DNA from: Diploptera punctata
Lineage: Eukaryota; Arthropoda; Insecta; Blattodea; Blaberidae
Assembly (NCBI GenBank): GCA_030220185.1
Contig: JASPKZ010007428.1
Coordinates: 589,501 to 653,500 of the forward strand
Length of the DNA stretch: 64,000 nt
Direction of reading: 5' to 3'
Under the pieces are notes generated by a model. The model searched no databases, was not told the DNA's origin, and was given only the letters and a program-made list of their open reading frames with translations. Positions 23,684 to 35,163 of the stretch are shown piece by piece. The translations under genes and the position numbers were made by a program. The stretch's first letter is position 1. The number at the start of each line of letters is the position of its first letter.

Positions 23684-24033
23684 TATCTAACTAACTAACT
23701 AACCGGTACTATCGCCGCGCGGAGACAAACTCTCCACACATCCGTGTTCTGAACTAATGTGTTTCAGTCGTCCCCTGTATAATCTACTTCCCTCAAATCA
23801 TGGTTAATGTTATTCTCCCACCTCATTATTGGTCTAACATCTGGGAGTTTCCCTCTGGTTTTCCCACAAGAGGCTTCCATTCCCCCATTCTTTCCTTATT
23901 TGTGCCACATGTCATGCCCATCGCAATCTAAGGGACATAACTGTTCCTAATATATCTAGTTTTATATAAAGATCATGTAGCTCCCTGTTATGCAGTCGTC
24001 TCCAATCGCTTGTCTGCCCATCACTCTTCGGTC
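23684..24033 (-). mobile_element. LINE-A, 350-bp 3' end with 19-bp target duplication
   Basis: A short 5'-truncated LINE-A copy, with tail (CTAA)n and the 3' terminus next to it, ending upstream in CTCTTCGGTC. CAAATTACAACTACATATC occurs at 23665-23683 and again at 24034-24052, so the insertion boundaries are exact. This fits target-primed reverse transcription with early stop. Confidence 0.92.
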
Positions 24034-24333
24034 CAAATTACAACTACATATCGATCGTTATTACAGTAGATACAGACAAGGTAAGAGGTGTCTTATCGTA
24101 ACACAATCCCCATGTAATTAAACGTAACACCATATCACAATATTTTTGTATAATTTTTATATAAATTCAGAATATTATTGTATATAGCTTGTTAAACACA
24201 TATTGCGAATGCAATAATTGATTCTATAACGCGAAGATCCCAGTTGTCATTATAACTCGAATTTATAGATAACTATTTACTAAATAGACAAAAAGTACGG
24301 TCTTCCCCTCATTGAATGCCTCTTTCTGCAAAC

Positions 24334-25365
24334 TTACTTACTTACTTACTTACTCACTGGCACTATCGAACCCGTAGGTTCATGGCCGCGTGGATATAAG
24401 CTCTCCATACATCCCTATCCTGAGCTAATGCTTTCCAATCATTCCCTGTATAATCTACTTCCCTCAAATCATAGTTAATGTTGTTCTCCCACCTCATTCT
24501 TGGTCTACCAACTGGGCGTTTTCCCTCTGGCTTTCCTACAAGAAGTTTCCATGCACGTCTTTCACTCCCCATACATGCAACATGTCCTGCCCATCGCAGT
24601 CTACGAGACTTAACTGTTCTTATTATATCTGGCTTCCTATAAAGACCATGTAGTTCATTGTTATGTAGTCTTCTCCATTCACCCGTTTGTTCATCTCTCC
24701 ATGGTCCAAATATTCTCCTACGTACCTTATTCTCAAATAATCGCAATCTCCTTTCCTCCCTTAAAGTAAGAGTCCATACTTCGCATCCACATAATATAAC
24801 TGGTAGAATAATAGTTTTATATATTTTCAGTTTAACGTTTTTTTAAAGGAGTTGGGACATCAAGAGTCTCTACAATGCATAATAGCATGCATTTCCAGAA
24901 TTGAGCCCATGTTTAATTTCTTTGTGCATCTCATTCCTATTTGTGATTATTGTTCCTAGGAATTTGAATTAAGAAACTTCCTCAAAATTTCCCTCATTTG
25001 TCATTAGCTGTCCATTTCCATTATATAATGTATTTCTACGTGTGACCATATATTTAGTGTTATTTATATTTACTTCCCGTCCTAATCTCTTAGTGTTACT
25101 CAATAGTGTGTGCGTGTTGTCCTTTGGTATCTCCTCGCTAACGGCCAATAGTACTACATCATCAGCATAAACTAACAGCTTATTAATACCATTGAGTTGT
25201 AAGCTGTCCTCATTCTCTAAAGATTTAATGGCATTCTCTAGTACAAAATTAAATAGTAGAGGTGTTAGTGCATCCCTTGCTTCAACCCATTCTGGATTTC
25301 AAAAGTGTCCAAAAACTGTTTGCCTACACGCACCCTACTCTTTGTGCCATTTAGACACTGCAATC
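24334..25365 (-). mobile_element. LINE-A, truncated copy with part of RT
   Basis: The tail of TTAC repeats at 24334-24353 is followed by the full 3' end. A 127-residue minus frame (24363-24746) holds the C-terminal block: LRWAGHVACMGSERRAWKLL, GRPRMRWENNINYDLREVDY and RAYIHAAMNLRVR. Upstream, up to 25365, the RT region is broken by frameshifts; the YADD region near 25145-25165 is recognisable on the plus strand as TACATCATCAGCATAAAC. Confidence 0.92.
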
Positions 25366-26870
25366 TAATCGGAGTAATCTTTACGTTACTCGTTGCAATA
25401 GGTCGTGAACTATTTACAACAGTATTAATTGTATGGATCAGAAATTGTTATTGGTGGTTTAATAACTCTAACTTATTGAGGATATTGCGGGTCTTACACT
25501 TTAATAATTGCGCATGGTCTTTGTTCTTCTGGCTTATTTTGTTTGGCAAATATTACATATGAACGATTAGGAAGTCGTAGATTAATGATTAATAGGGGGT
25601 TATAACCTTAACATCATATCAACTCCGATGGATAGAAGCGGCTAAAAGAAGACTGCTAAGTTCCCTAGCGGGCTACGCTCTTTCTGATCATAAAGAGAAT
25701 GTTGACATCATATCATTATTAAACATCAGATGTTGCACGCGACAGATTTCTCTACTAGTTTGTTTCCATAAATAATAATTTATCCAAGTTGCCTGTGTTC
25801 GCTGCAGTCTGTAGAGCATTAATACCAAGGTTCGTTAGATAGTCGTAGCAAATGATAGTGAGGGTAACAGATGATTACAAGTCTGGGGTATAATAAGCGT
25901 ATACTTGAATTTGTTTATAAGCAATTGGTTGACTAAACTAACAAGTGTTGGCAATGTCCAGCATCGCCCACTGTGCCGCATACTAGAAGCAGTTGTAGTC
26001 CATGGCGGGAAATCAATAGTGGCTACCATTAGAGGGTTTAGTGTCTTAGCCCTTGCATATTTAGCAGCATAGGTGTTTAGCCGTGTTGACATGAATTAGG
26101 ATGAGATGAGGTGTGACCTCCCCAGAGCAGAGCATCGTAAACCGCATCGCCGACAAGCAGAGAGTCTGAAAGTCGACGACACGGAATGAGACATACTACT
26201 CTAGTTCGAGCACAGCGCTCAAATCAGAAACATTGGCCATATCTAGAGCGGATGTCTGATGAATATGTTACGGTGTACAGCACGTCACTGAAGCATATAC
26301 GCCCTATATTGCGCACAATTGGATTTGTATGATTCACAATGAGATCATAGATATTGTCAACCTGATTATCAAGTCTGTCACAAATATAGGGCATCTGTAA
26401 TAGGACATGGAGCTCTGCGATCCTATGTATAATGGAGCCGAAAAGATAATTTTTAGACATTTATTTAAATGGCCTGGACTTTTTTTGTGCTTGCCAGCGA
26501 GGATACTCGAGTCTACACAACCATACATTAACAATTGGTTAAATAATGGATGATGTATCAATATAACATAGCATATGTTTCTGTTGAATAGATATTGAAA
26601 TTATGCTAACAAGGAAACATTAAATCATTGCATGCCGAACCATACCTTGAAATTTCTCTAAGAGAAGTGTAGTAATGGGCCAAACTGTCTGACGTTTTTA
26701 ACTGCAAGGCACAGAAATCGAAGCCAGAATCCAGTAATGAAAATCCACCGTATGGAGCTGATGTACATCCCTGCATTAGTTAAGAGCGGAGTGAAGTGAG
26801 GCGGGACATTGCGCGGACGGCGGGTAATGAGGTTTATCCAGACTGCCAATACAAGAGTTGTATTACTTCC
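25366..26870. other. Less A+T-rich block of unknown identity
   Basis: About 1.5 kb that is visibly richer in G+C than its neighbours, with many short minus-strand frames (for example 26224-26460 and 25835-26092) that look like pieces of an older coding sequence. Examples are IAELHVLLQMPYICDRLDNQ and CNHLLPSLSFATTI. I do not recognise the family. A decayed retroelement is the most likely source. Confidence 0.35.
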
Positions 26871-28070
26871 CTGTAGTTCTTTAAATGAGAGATTTGGCGC
26901 TGGATTTTAATATCTTACCGTTTAAAACGCAGATATATTTTTTTGAACAAGGCTTTTTTATATTACAACGCTTCTCTGAAAGAAATTTAAAGGTAGGTTT
27001 TGGCATGCAATGGTTGACAGTTTTCTTGTAAGTCCAATACAAAATTATGCATTTGTACTTTGTTTTGGTAAACTACTAAGTCCTATCTAACTAATTTTAC
27101 ACTCTCACTTCGTGGCTAAGTTAATTATACATCCCTGCGACTATTTTAGAAGTTCTTGAGATTCTCCCAACTTAGGAAGAAGTTCTTGTCGACCCCACGA
27201 TTAAACGAGAAGTAAGAAATTGTAGGATCGTGATTAATTAGGGAAACTATCTCCTCCCCCTCTATCCACTCATAAGCATATTCGACGTTGCATATATAGT
27301 ATATTTCTTGTAACATAAAATTTATTGGACAATCTTCCCACCATACGTTTTAAGTAACCTTCTTAATCCAGCAATCTAGCTATGTTCAGCATAGACGTAT
27401 CGCCTGCACGTGTGTTAATTTAATGTTGACAGGTGAATATTTATTTAGATTTCAAAATCACATCGGCATTAGTTAATTAAAAAAGACAGATTAATTAGAT
27501 TCGTAAATTACTAGTTAGAAACATAAAAACTGATTTCTTAGAATGCGACAATTGTCAGTATAAGATCTCAAAATTATGTTAACTAATAGAACTATCTTTA
27601 TCGTGTAAAGATACCTTCATTATCGCTTGTGTGATGAGCGTATTTTTTAGTAACACTAACAAAAATAGGGTTGACAATACAAAGGTTTCCTGGTTTTTTT
27701 TACAGTAATGACTGATCTTATCTCAACTTTTTATATCATTAATAAAATAAAATACACTTAATTGTATTTAAATGAATACTTGAATTAAAATTCGAACACA
27801 ATTTTAGTACTCTTTACCTTTTAAGATTGCATAGCGACATAACATAATATGTTTGTATCATTTCCCTCACATTTTGTGATTCGTAAAATAAAATAGTTAT
27901 TATTTGAATTTAATATTCATATATATTAATAATATTATTCATAAAAATTTTGTATGAGATAATTCTTGCTTAAATCTATCAGTGAAACTATAAACGTTTA
28001 CCTAGGTAACTGGTACGGGTAAATAACCTGGATTCCCAGAGACAGATTACCTAAAACAATTCCTTTACAG
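26871..28070. other. A+T-rich, no recognised content
   Basis: About 1.2 kb. Short similarity to the foldback hairpin near 27105 (CTCACTTCGTGG) only. Confidence 0.5.
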
Positions 28071-28165
28071 ATCTAACGGGAAGAGATATCCTGGAAGACT
28101 GAATAACGATGGAGAGACCAGCTCATCTGAGGCGGAGCAGACTAGAAGGCGTAAGCCTAATCCCT
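28071..28165 (+). mobile_element. RTE-like LINE 3' scrap
   Basis: The plus strand encodes NGKRYPGRLNNDGETSSSEA then EQTRRRKPNPL, the very C-terminus of an RTE-like LINE of a type different from LINE-A. Too short to place further. Confidence 0.6.
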
Positions 28166-28740
28166 TATATAATTTGATAGTGATGATCAACTTACTAAAA
28201 ACTGTCAAACTATATTTCTAGAAGGTGTACGTAATTGCATCCTCTGATATTTATTTTCGTTCGGTATTAAGTTCTTTTTTTACGACCTTATTCACTATTG
28301 CAAGGCGAGATTGGGCTATTTTGCCTATTTCAGCATTAATTTTGCAGTATAACGAAAATTATAGGCCTACATGTTCTTTATCATGCTTCTTACTATAGCC
28401 ATACTGTACGCTTCTTTCTCCTTAGTACAGTACATCCTTAACTGAAGTTGTTTCATAAACTTCCTTGTGCAGTATCGTGACTAAGACAACTTAAGTTGAG
28501 AATAATAAATAAACGAAGTTTCAATTTCAAATATCCATTAAATTTAATGTTCTCGAGAAGCACTTTTCCATGGTTTTTCATGTCTAGAAAAAAGTATTGC
28601 TCTTAAGGAGCAATTCTTTCCAGTGAACGTGTTATTTTATTTAAGATTGGTTTATTAGTTAATTAATTTGAAATAAATAATTTAGTTAAATAGCTCCACT
28701 CATTACCATGCCAAGAAAGTCATTATGTCATCATCCATGC
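28166..28740. other. no recognised content
   Basis: About 570 bases, A+T-rich, nothing recognised. Confidence 0.5.
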
Positions 28741-28926
28741 AAGTATTAGGACGTGTGGCCTGTTACAGTCTCAAAGAGGAGTTTTCCATCCAGCGCGTTT
28801 TTGGACGTCCCAGAGATCTTTTGCCTTGGGAGCAGTAACGAAGCACGGTTTTTGGAATTCTGTGAGACGGCATTTGTTGAAGATGGGCTTTCCAGTTGTT
28901 CTGGTAGTTTTTATATGGTGAAGACT
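28741..28926 (-). mobile_element. RTE-like LINE 3' fragment
   Basis: The minus strand carries NYQNNWKAHLQQMPSHRIPK followed by GKRSLGRPKTRWMENS, the C-terminal end of an RTE-like reverse transcriptase. The remnant at 44585-44712 has the same final block (GRPMKRWREN), so they may be related. It abuts the oppositely oriented LINE-D at about 28927. Confidence 0.8.
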
Positions 28927-29748
28927 TCAACGTGTTCATAATTCTTGCGCACGTTTTATTTGTGGTATTCGCAAATTTGACCATGTTACACCGTCCCTGG
29001 AACAATTATCGTGGCTTCGTCTAAGAGATCGTAGAACTGTCCATTCCCTATCCCTTCTCTATAAAATACTTCACACATCATCGCCTAATTATTTATCACG
29101 CCGCTTCATTAGACTATCCGACACACATAATATTGACACTCGATCCCATCAGCACATTGTCCTTTATATCCCGCCTCATCACACTGTATATTATTCATTA
29201 TCTTTTACGGTCTCACTTACCAAAACATGGAATTCCCTTCCGTCCTATGTCAGAGACTGTCAAACTATAACATCCTTCAAAAATAAACTAAAGAATTATT
29301 TAATAACAAACTAACTTATACACCTCACTGATAGTATTCTTTTAGCAATATTAATATACTTAATTATTTATGAAAATAATATTAAGAATAACAAATATTT
29401 TTATTTGTTTTGTTTTTAAATATTGTATAATCGTAAAATTAGTTTTCTATATCTCATTATTTTCCTTTGTTTTTTTATATACACTAGACAGGGACAATTT
29501 AATATGCCTTGCTTGTATACATTTTATTATTAGTTTTAGTCTTAATTTTAACTAATATTAACTGGTTGTATTATAGATCGTAATATATTAGATATTATCT
29601 TTTGATCAAATTTTTACTTAGTGTTTAATATTAGAGTTAATTAAGATTGTTATATTCTGATGTAATATATCTTTGTCCTGGTGAGTGGAAGAGAAGGCCA
29701 CATGGCCTTAACTCCACCAGGCTAAATAAATCTAAATCTAAATCTAAA
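28927..29748 (+). mobile_element. LINE-D, C-terminus and 3' UTR
   Basis: The plus strand encodes LQRVHNSCARFICGIRKFDH, then LEQLSWLRLRDRRTVHSLSL, then TKTWNSLPSYVRDCQTITSF and a stop near 29310. This is the post-RT C-terminal region of a Jockey/CR1-like LINE, also seen in the copy at 40100-41140. The 3' UTR ends GAGTGGAAGAGAAGGCC, a short inverted repeat around ATGGCCTTAACTC, then (AAATCT)n at 29723-29748. It is 5'-truncated. Confidence 0.88.
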
Positions 29749-30279
29749 GAATGTGGGCGTCGGATTTATGATAAAATGCCATTATGGAACGTATAATTAT
29801 CACTAATTTATTATTTAAAAATTAGAGGATGAATTCAATTATTATAACAGCGACTAGAGGAGATACCACTGAACCGTTACCTTTCAACGAAACTTATTTT
29901 GTCACGAACAGCCGTGGTCAAAAAGAGACGGAGATAATATATCACATGTGGTTTATAATGTTCTGATACTACTAGCTTTTCTGTATTCGCAATCTACAAA
30001 ATTCCAAGTGTTAATCGCTCTTTAGTAATAACATAAGAATGATCACAAATTAGATTTAGTAGTAGTAATGAAGATAACTTTGCCATAAAAGAATGATGAA
30101 GCTGTACTTATTCTAGGAGGAGAGGAGGGAGATATATTTTCATCTCTGTCACTCAGCCTGCGGCGTCAAGTGGATACAGTGTTCCCATAAGAGCAATATT
30201 ATTTTCTAGACATGAGAAACCCTTAAGTATAAAATAGTTCCATTTTATAAAGTATTCTTATTGACTGCCTCTCTAACAT
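29749..30279. other. no recognised content
   Basis: About 530 bases, no frame or repeat recognised. Confidence 0.5.
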
Positions 30280-30385
30280 TATCGAACGAGGACGTTCTTG
30301 AACACGGGGAGGTAAGCTCTCTAGATATTCGAATCCTCAGTTAATGTATTCTAGTAATTCCCTGTATAATTCACATTCCTAAAAT
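30280..30385 (-). mobile_element. LINE-A 3' scrap, decayed
   Basis: AACATTATCGAACGAGGACG, GGTAAGCTCTCTAGATATTC and TTCCCTGTATAATTCACATT align with the LINE-A 3' end. Confidence 0.6.
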
Positions 30386-30444
30386 ATTATTCATCTTTTA
30401 CAAGAATATAATATCATTAAGTTGTTTTTTTTATTAAATTTTAT

Positions 30445-30835
30445 AAAGTAATGGCTGTTCCTGTATTGATGTATGCATCAGAATGATGGACGATCACTAA
30501 AAGACAAGAACAAAGATTGGAAGCAGCTGAGATGCGATTTTCAAGAAATATAGCAGGATATACCCTGCTGGACTAGAAAATAAATGAAGATATAAGAAAG
30601 GAACGAAATATTTTCAAACTTACAGACTGAATAAATAAATATAGGAACGACTAGAAAGAACATATTGATAGAATGCCAGAAGGAAGATTTCCAAAATTAT
30701 TGCTAAATTATAAACCGCACGGAAGGAGAAATGTTGGTCGCCCACACAGAAGATGGTCTGAACTACTTTAATAATTCTAGCTTACGTGAAACCGGAACGA
30801 GCCAACGGCTTAATCCCTTGATGATGATGAAGTTG
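30445..30835 (+). mobile_element. RTE-like LINE-B3 3' fragment
   Basis: Plus-strand pieces MAVPVLMYASE, RQEQRLEAAEMRFSRNIAGY and HIDRMPEGRFPKLLL, then GRRNVGRPHRRWSELL. Several in-frame stops. It ends in a GATGATGATG tail, which is typical of RTE-like 3' ends. Confidence 0.82.
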
Positions 30836-30839
30836 GTTT

Positions 30840-31743
30840 TCCTATAATATCCTTCACAATAGTTTGTACATCGTCGTTATATATGTAGCTACAGAACTTT
30901 ATTTTGGGTACATTCATAGCGACCTTACCGATCAATGCATAATCTCGTTGCAAATAATCCAATATATGTAAATGTATGTTACCTAAAATATTTTGGCTAT
31001 CGCAAGAACGTGTGGAGAAAAATAAGGAGGAGGTACTTAGATATAAACCAACAAGATACTTTCGCCGAATGTACAGGAAAACGCTCACTGTGTTTACAAA
31101 GAGACCTAAAACACGTCTGGGGAAAAGAATCGTATATACTCAACCTAGGATTTAAAGAGAGATCAGGGCTTGCTTGGTTTAGGCTAGGGGCATGGAAATT
31201 TCTTAACATTAGCGACGATCACGATAAGCGAATATGTCCAATGTGCGGGAACTTTGAAGATGAATTTCACATATTAGGAAAATGTAATGAGTTAGAATAT
31301 TGGCGACGTCAGTTATTACCGGAAAGATTTCTAAATTCAAATCGGGAAAGATTAGCATGCTACAAGTTATTGGTAAATCCAGAAAATTGGATAAACTTGT
31401 GTACATTTCTGGACAAAACGCGGAAAATAAGAACAACACTCATTCATGAACAAATATATGTTATCAAAATGCAGTACCATTAATTCTTAATAATTATATA
31501 TAAATTAATTAGTGTATAATGCTATTGTGTTATTATTTAATTGTAATATTATTGTGTTTTCTTTATGTAATTGTAATGCTATTGCTTTTTTTGTTGTTTA
31601 TTTTTCTTTACACTAGTACCAATTATTAATTTATTGTAACAGACTGTCAACAGCACGTACGGCTTACAGCCCGTGTGACCCTTAGCTGTAAATAATACTG
31701 TAAATATCTTACTTTTTGTCTAATAAAGTCCTACTACTACTAA
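30840..31743 (+). mobile_element. LINE-E, C-terminus with zinc knuckle and 3' UTR
   Basis: The 3' end of a non-LTR element ending in TAATAAAGTCCTACTACTAC. It contains the open frame described at 30935-31483 and a 260-bp 3' UTR. The 5' boundary is not clear; it follows directly after the LINE-B3 tail. Confidence 0.8.
30935..31483 (+). pseudogene. 5'-truncated LINE-E ORF (zinc-knuckle C-terminus)
   Basis: A 182-residue open frame without RT or endonuclease motifs, so it is only the C-terminal tail of a longer polyprotein. Near residue 98 it has RICPMCGNFEDEFHILGKC, a C-x2-C-x7-H-x4-C arrangement. Such motifs occur near the C-terminus of several non-LTR clades (R1-, I- and LOA-like), where they are thought to bind nucleic acid. 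Upstream GLAWFRLGAWKF also fits that region. The first Met is just the first one available after truncation. The frame is intact, so this copy may be fairly young. Confidence 0.7.
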
Positions 31744-31914
31744 TATTTTGGCTACTTCCGTTTTAAAATTCTGTTCAACGAAAACTAATTTTCTTGTCAG
31801 AATTTATTTTTCGTTCACTAGTAAACACGTAGTTATTCCATGTAAGGCCTATATTTTCGTCTGTTTCATAATGCAATGAGATATTTTTAAAAATAGAATA
31901 ATGTAATTTTTTCC

Positions 31915-32165
31915 GTCTCGGTTGACGGGTGATTAGGGCTCGAGCAGCTACCCGGACTGGGTTCCCAAGTTCCAATCCTGGCGGTTCCGGTGGGGTGTTG
32001 GTGGTGAGTCAGAGTCATTTTTCGGCGCTTTCTCGTGGATTTCCAGTTTCCTGAATTTCATCCCACCAAGACTCTCCACTCGTCTTCTCTCGCTCGTCCT
32101 GCCATTTAATGTTCATTCATTCGTATCTTGTCACACTTCACCTCATCTCATGGCAGGTGAAAACA
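31915..32165 (+). mobile_element. SINE-5, single copy
   Basis: tRNA-like head with ATTAGGGCTCGAGCAGC and B-box-like AGTTCCAATCC (31969-31979). The body includes GTTCCGGTGGGGTGTTGG and ACTCTCCACTCGTCTTCTCT. Only one copy is seen in the window, so it is supported by internal structure alone. Confidence 0.55.
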
Positions 32166-32334
32166 GTCTGGTTTTGGAAATCACAGAACATAATACATGC
32201 CTAACACATAACATATTGCGCTGTAATAAGATACCGGAGACAATGATTTCCATAAATCAAAACACACGTTTAACATTCCTAAACAACTTGTGAACATATA
32301 CTCATACAGATTTTTCTACTGTGCATAGCGTATC

Positions 32335-34440
32335 TTACTTACTTACTCACTGGCAATATCGAACCCGTAGGTTCATGGCCGCGCGGACATAAGCTCTCCA
32401 TACATCCCTATCCTGAGCTAATGCTTTCCAATCATTCCCTGTATAATCTACTTCCCTCAAATCATAGTTAATGTTGTTCTCCCACCTCATTCTTGGTCTA
32501 CCAACTGGGCGTTTTCCCTCTGCCTTTCCTACAAGAAGTTTCCATGCACGTCGTTCATTCCCCATACGCGCAATATGTCCTGTCCATCGCAGTCTACGAG
32601 ACTTAACTGTTCTTATTATATCCGGCTTACTATAAAGACCATGTAGTTCATTGTTATGTAGTCTTCTCCATTCACCTGTCTGTTCATTTCTCTTTGGTCC
32701 AAACATTTTCCTAAGAACTTTATTCTCTAATAATCGTAATCTCCCTTCCTCCCTTTAAGTAAGAGTCCATGCTTCGCACCCATATAATATAACTGGTAGA
32801 ATAACAGTTTTATATATTTTCAGCTTAACGTTTTTTGAAAGGAGTTGGGACATCAAAAGTCTCTGCAATGCATAATAGCATGCATTTCCAGAATTGGGCC
32901 TATGTTTAATTTCTTTGTGCATCTCATTCCCATTTGTGATTATTGTTCCTAGGTATTTGAATTCAGCCACTTCCTCAAAATTTCCCTCATTTGTCATTAG
33001 CTGTTCATTTCCATTATATACTGAATTTCTACGTGTGACCATATATTTAGTTTTACTGATATTTACTTCCAGTCCTAATTTCTTTGAGTTACTCAATAGT
33101 GTGTGCGTGTTGTCCTTTAGTATCTCCTCGCTATCGGCCAGTAGTACTACATCATCAGCATAAACTAACAGCTTATTGATACCATTCAGTTGTAAGCCTT
33201 CCTCATTCTCTAAAGATTTAATGGCATGCTCTAGTACAAAATTAAATAGTAGAGGAGATAGTGCATCTCCTTTCTTCAACAGATTCTGGATTTCAAAAGT
33301 GTCTGAAAACTGTTTGCCTGCACGCACCCTACTCTTTGAGCCATTTAGACACATTCGTATAAGTCTAACTAACGTTTTAGGAATTCCGAACTCCAGCAGG
33401 ACACTACATAACTTCTCCCTCTTAATTGAATCATATGCTTTTTTTAAGTCTACATATAGTTGATGTACAGTACCATTATATTCCCATTTCTTTTCTAAAA
33501 TCTGTCTTATACTAAAAATCTGATCTGTTGTAGACCTGTTTCTTCTAAATGCACATTGATGATCTCCTAGAATGTCATCAATATAGGGAGTAAGTCTGCT
33601 TACTAATATATTTGTTAGAATTTTGTACGAAGTTGAAAGTAATGAGATGCCCCTGTAGTTGTTGCAATCAGTTTTATCTCCTTTCTTATAAATTGGTACG
33701 ATAATTGATTCCTTCCATTCATCTGGAAGAGCTTCTTTTTCCCAAATCATACTAAGCAACCAGCGTATCTTGTCCATCAATTTTTCTCCCCCTGATTTTA
33801 TCAGTTCTGCTGGGATCTCATCTGAACCTGATGCTTTATACATCTTCAATTTTTCAATCGCCATTTCAACGTCTAATGCACTTGGCTCTGCGACTAGCAT
33901 TTCTGCTGTCTGTAACTTATCCTCCTCAATGTCCTGTTCTGTATGTACATTTAATAGCTGATTAAAGTAACTTTTCCATCTATTTAATATACCCCTAGAA
34001 TCTGTAATCATATCCCCATTTTCATTCCGAATTATGTTTGTTCTAGCCTGAAACCCATTCTTCTCTATACTAATTCCCTAATATAATTCTCTAATGTTCC
34101 TATTTTGTGCATTCACTTCAAGATCATTAATCTTCTCTCTCAAATATTCCCTCTTTTTACTCTTTAGTAACTTGGTGGTTTCCCGTCTAACACTACCCAA
34201 TTGCTCTAAATTTACCTCATTTTGCTCGTGTAATCATTTCATTTTTGCTAGCTTTCTTTTCTTTACAATGTCGGCACATTTCTCATCAAACCATTTCTTG
34301 TTTTGCCTCTTTTTAAACAACCAATGCTTTCTGATGCTGACAATTTTAATAGTATATCTTATAACATCCCATTCTTTGTATCTTATATCGTAAATTTGTG
34401 AATAAAAATAAAGCATACGTTTTACAGAATACAATTTCAA
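32335..34440 (-). mobile_element. LINE-A, best copy (linker, RT, C-terminus)
   Basis: The most complete LINE-A in the window, 5'-truncated before the endonuclease. From 34440 to 32347 the minus strand stays in one frame for 698 codons with only three nonsense codons: TGA at 34234-34236, TAG at 34078-34080 and TAA at 32755-32757. The 3' terminus GATATTGCCAGTGAGTAAG is followed by GTAA repeats at 32335-32345. The absence of any frameshift over 2.1 kb suggests it is younger than its relatives here. Confidence 0.95.
32347..34011 (-). pseudogene. LINE-A reverse transcriptase ORF, one internal stop
   Basis: RNA-dependent DNA polymerase part of an RTE-like non-LTR retrotransposon. It begins at a Met at 34011, which is only the first Met after the TAG at 34078. 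RT motifs can be followed: KASGSDEIPAEL (about residues 59-70), WKESIIVPIYKKGD and NNYRGISLLS (99-126), YVDLKKAYDS with the first catalytic Asp (186-195), GDALSPLLFNFVLEHA (248-263), and YADD with the catalytic Asp pair (284-287). Codon 419 is TAA; other copies have TTA there (ACTTTAAGG against ACTTAAAGG), so one substitution made the stop. Past it the frame continues with VLRKMFGPKRNEQTGEW, GRPRMRWENNINYDLREVDY and MNLRVRYCQ to the natural TGA at 32347-32349. All catalytic residues visible are kept, but the product would be truncated and has no endonuclease. Confidence 0.92.
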
Positions 34441-34593
34441 GTTCCTTCTGAAAAGTTCAAAATCGAGTTCAGAATTCGAATTTGGGCCTGGACCATCTAA
34501 TTACAATACACCGTCATGAACACACATAAAAGATGACGACGTAGACGAGTGAATTTAGACATATCATTTATCGACATATATTTCCTATAGTGT

Positions 34594-34805
34594 CGGCCGC
34601 AGTGGAATAGTGGTTATGTTCTTTACCTCTAGTTCCGAGGGACGCCGGTTCAAATCCGGCTTGGCTCGATGGATTTTTAGAACCGAAAAATCCAAGGGAC
34701 AACACCTCCGGAATAGACATTAAGCCGCGAGTTCCGAATCTCAAAGTCTTCGGACTTACAAAAGAATCGCAAGCGTGAGTAAAGATGCCTCTATGCAAAA
34801 TTTAC
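34594..34805 (+). mobile_element. SINE-3, plus-strand copy
   Basis: The head has GTGGAATAGTGGTTATG (A-box region) and B box GGTTCAAATCC at 34647-34657. The body, with GATGGATTTTTAGAACCGAA and TTAAGCCGCGAGTTCCGAAT, matches the minus-strand copy at 11220-11443. Confidence 0.82.
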
Positions 34806-34900
34806 CGACGTTGTCCATCTGAGTAATACCTTGGTTGCCTGCTTGATGTCTCACTGAGGCGATATTCACTCGTTGACATATATGTGCAAATAATCGTAAC

Positions 34901-35163
34901 ATAATTAGCTTTTATATTGACTTAGGCTTTCACGGCCGGAGTTACTATGATGATCTTGCAGAAGATTTCCGGGCTGTTGGCCGTGGTCTTGAGGCTTGTA
35001 GTTCCCCAACGTTTCGCCAGAGACTGCGTCCGGCATCTTCAAGGGTCTCAAGACAACCCTTGAAGATGCCGGACGCAGTTTCTGGCGAAACGTTGGGGAA
35101 CTACAAGCCTCAAGACTACGGCCAACAGCCCGGAAATCTTCTGCAAGATCATAATTAGTTTTG
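34901..35163. mobile_element. Foldback I with hammerhead-like cores and target duplication
   Basis: ATAATTAGCTTTT (34901-34913) and ATAATTAGTTTTG (35151-35163) agree at 11 of 13 positions, including the first eight, and look like a target duplication. Inside is a leader of about 36 bp (TTAGGCTTTCACGGCCGG), then two 97-bp arms, 34950-35046 and 35056-35152, that are reverse complements with only two differences, around a 9-bp spacer. Each arm, read outward from the spacer, has TTGAAGA, the stem GCCGGA/TCTGGC around a 7-base loop, then GAAAC. This is close to a hammerhead ribozyme core, except that the C before TGA is T. Penelope-like elements are known to carry hammerheads in repeated ends; assignment to them is inference. 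Confidence 0.75.

Noticed and set aside
32894..33463. Plus-strand frames of 89 and 95 residues
   Set aside because: Antisense of the LINE-A RT domain.
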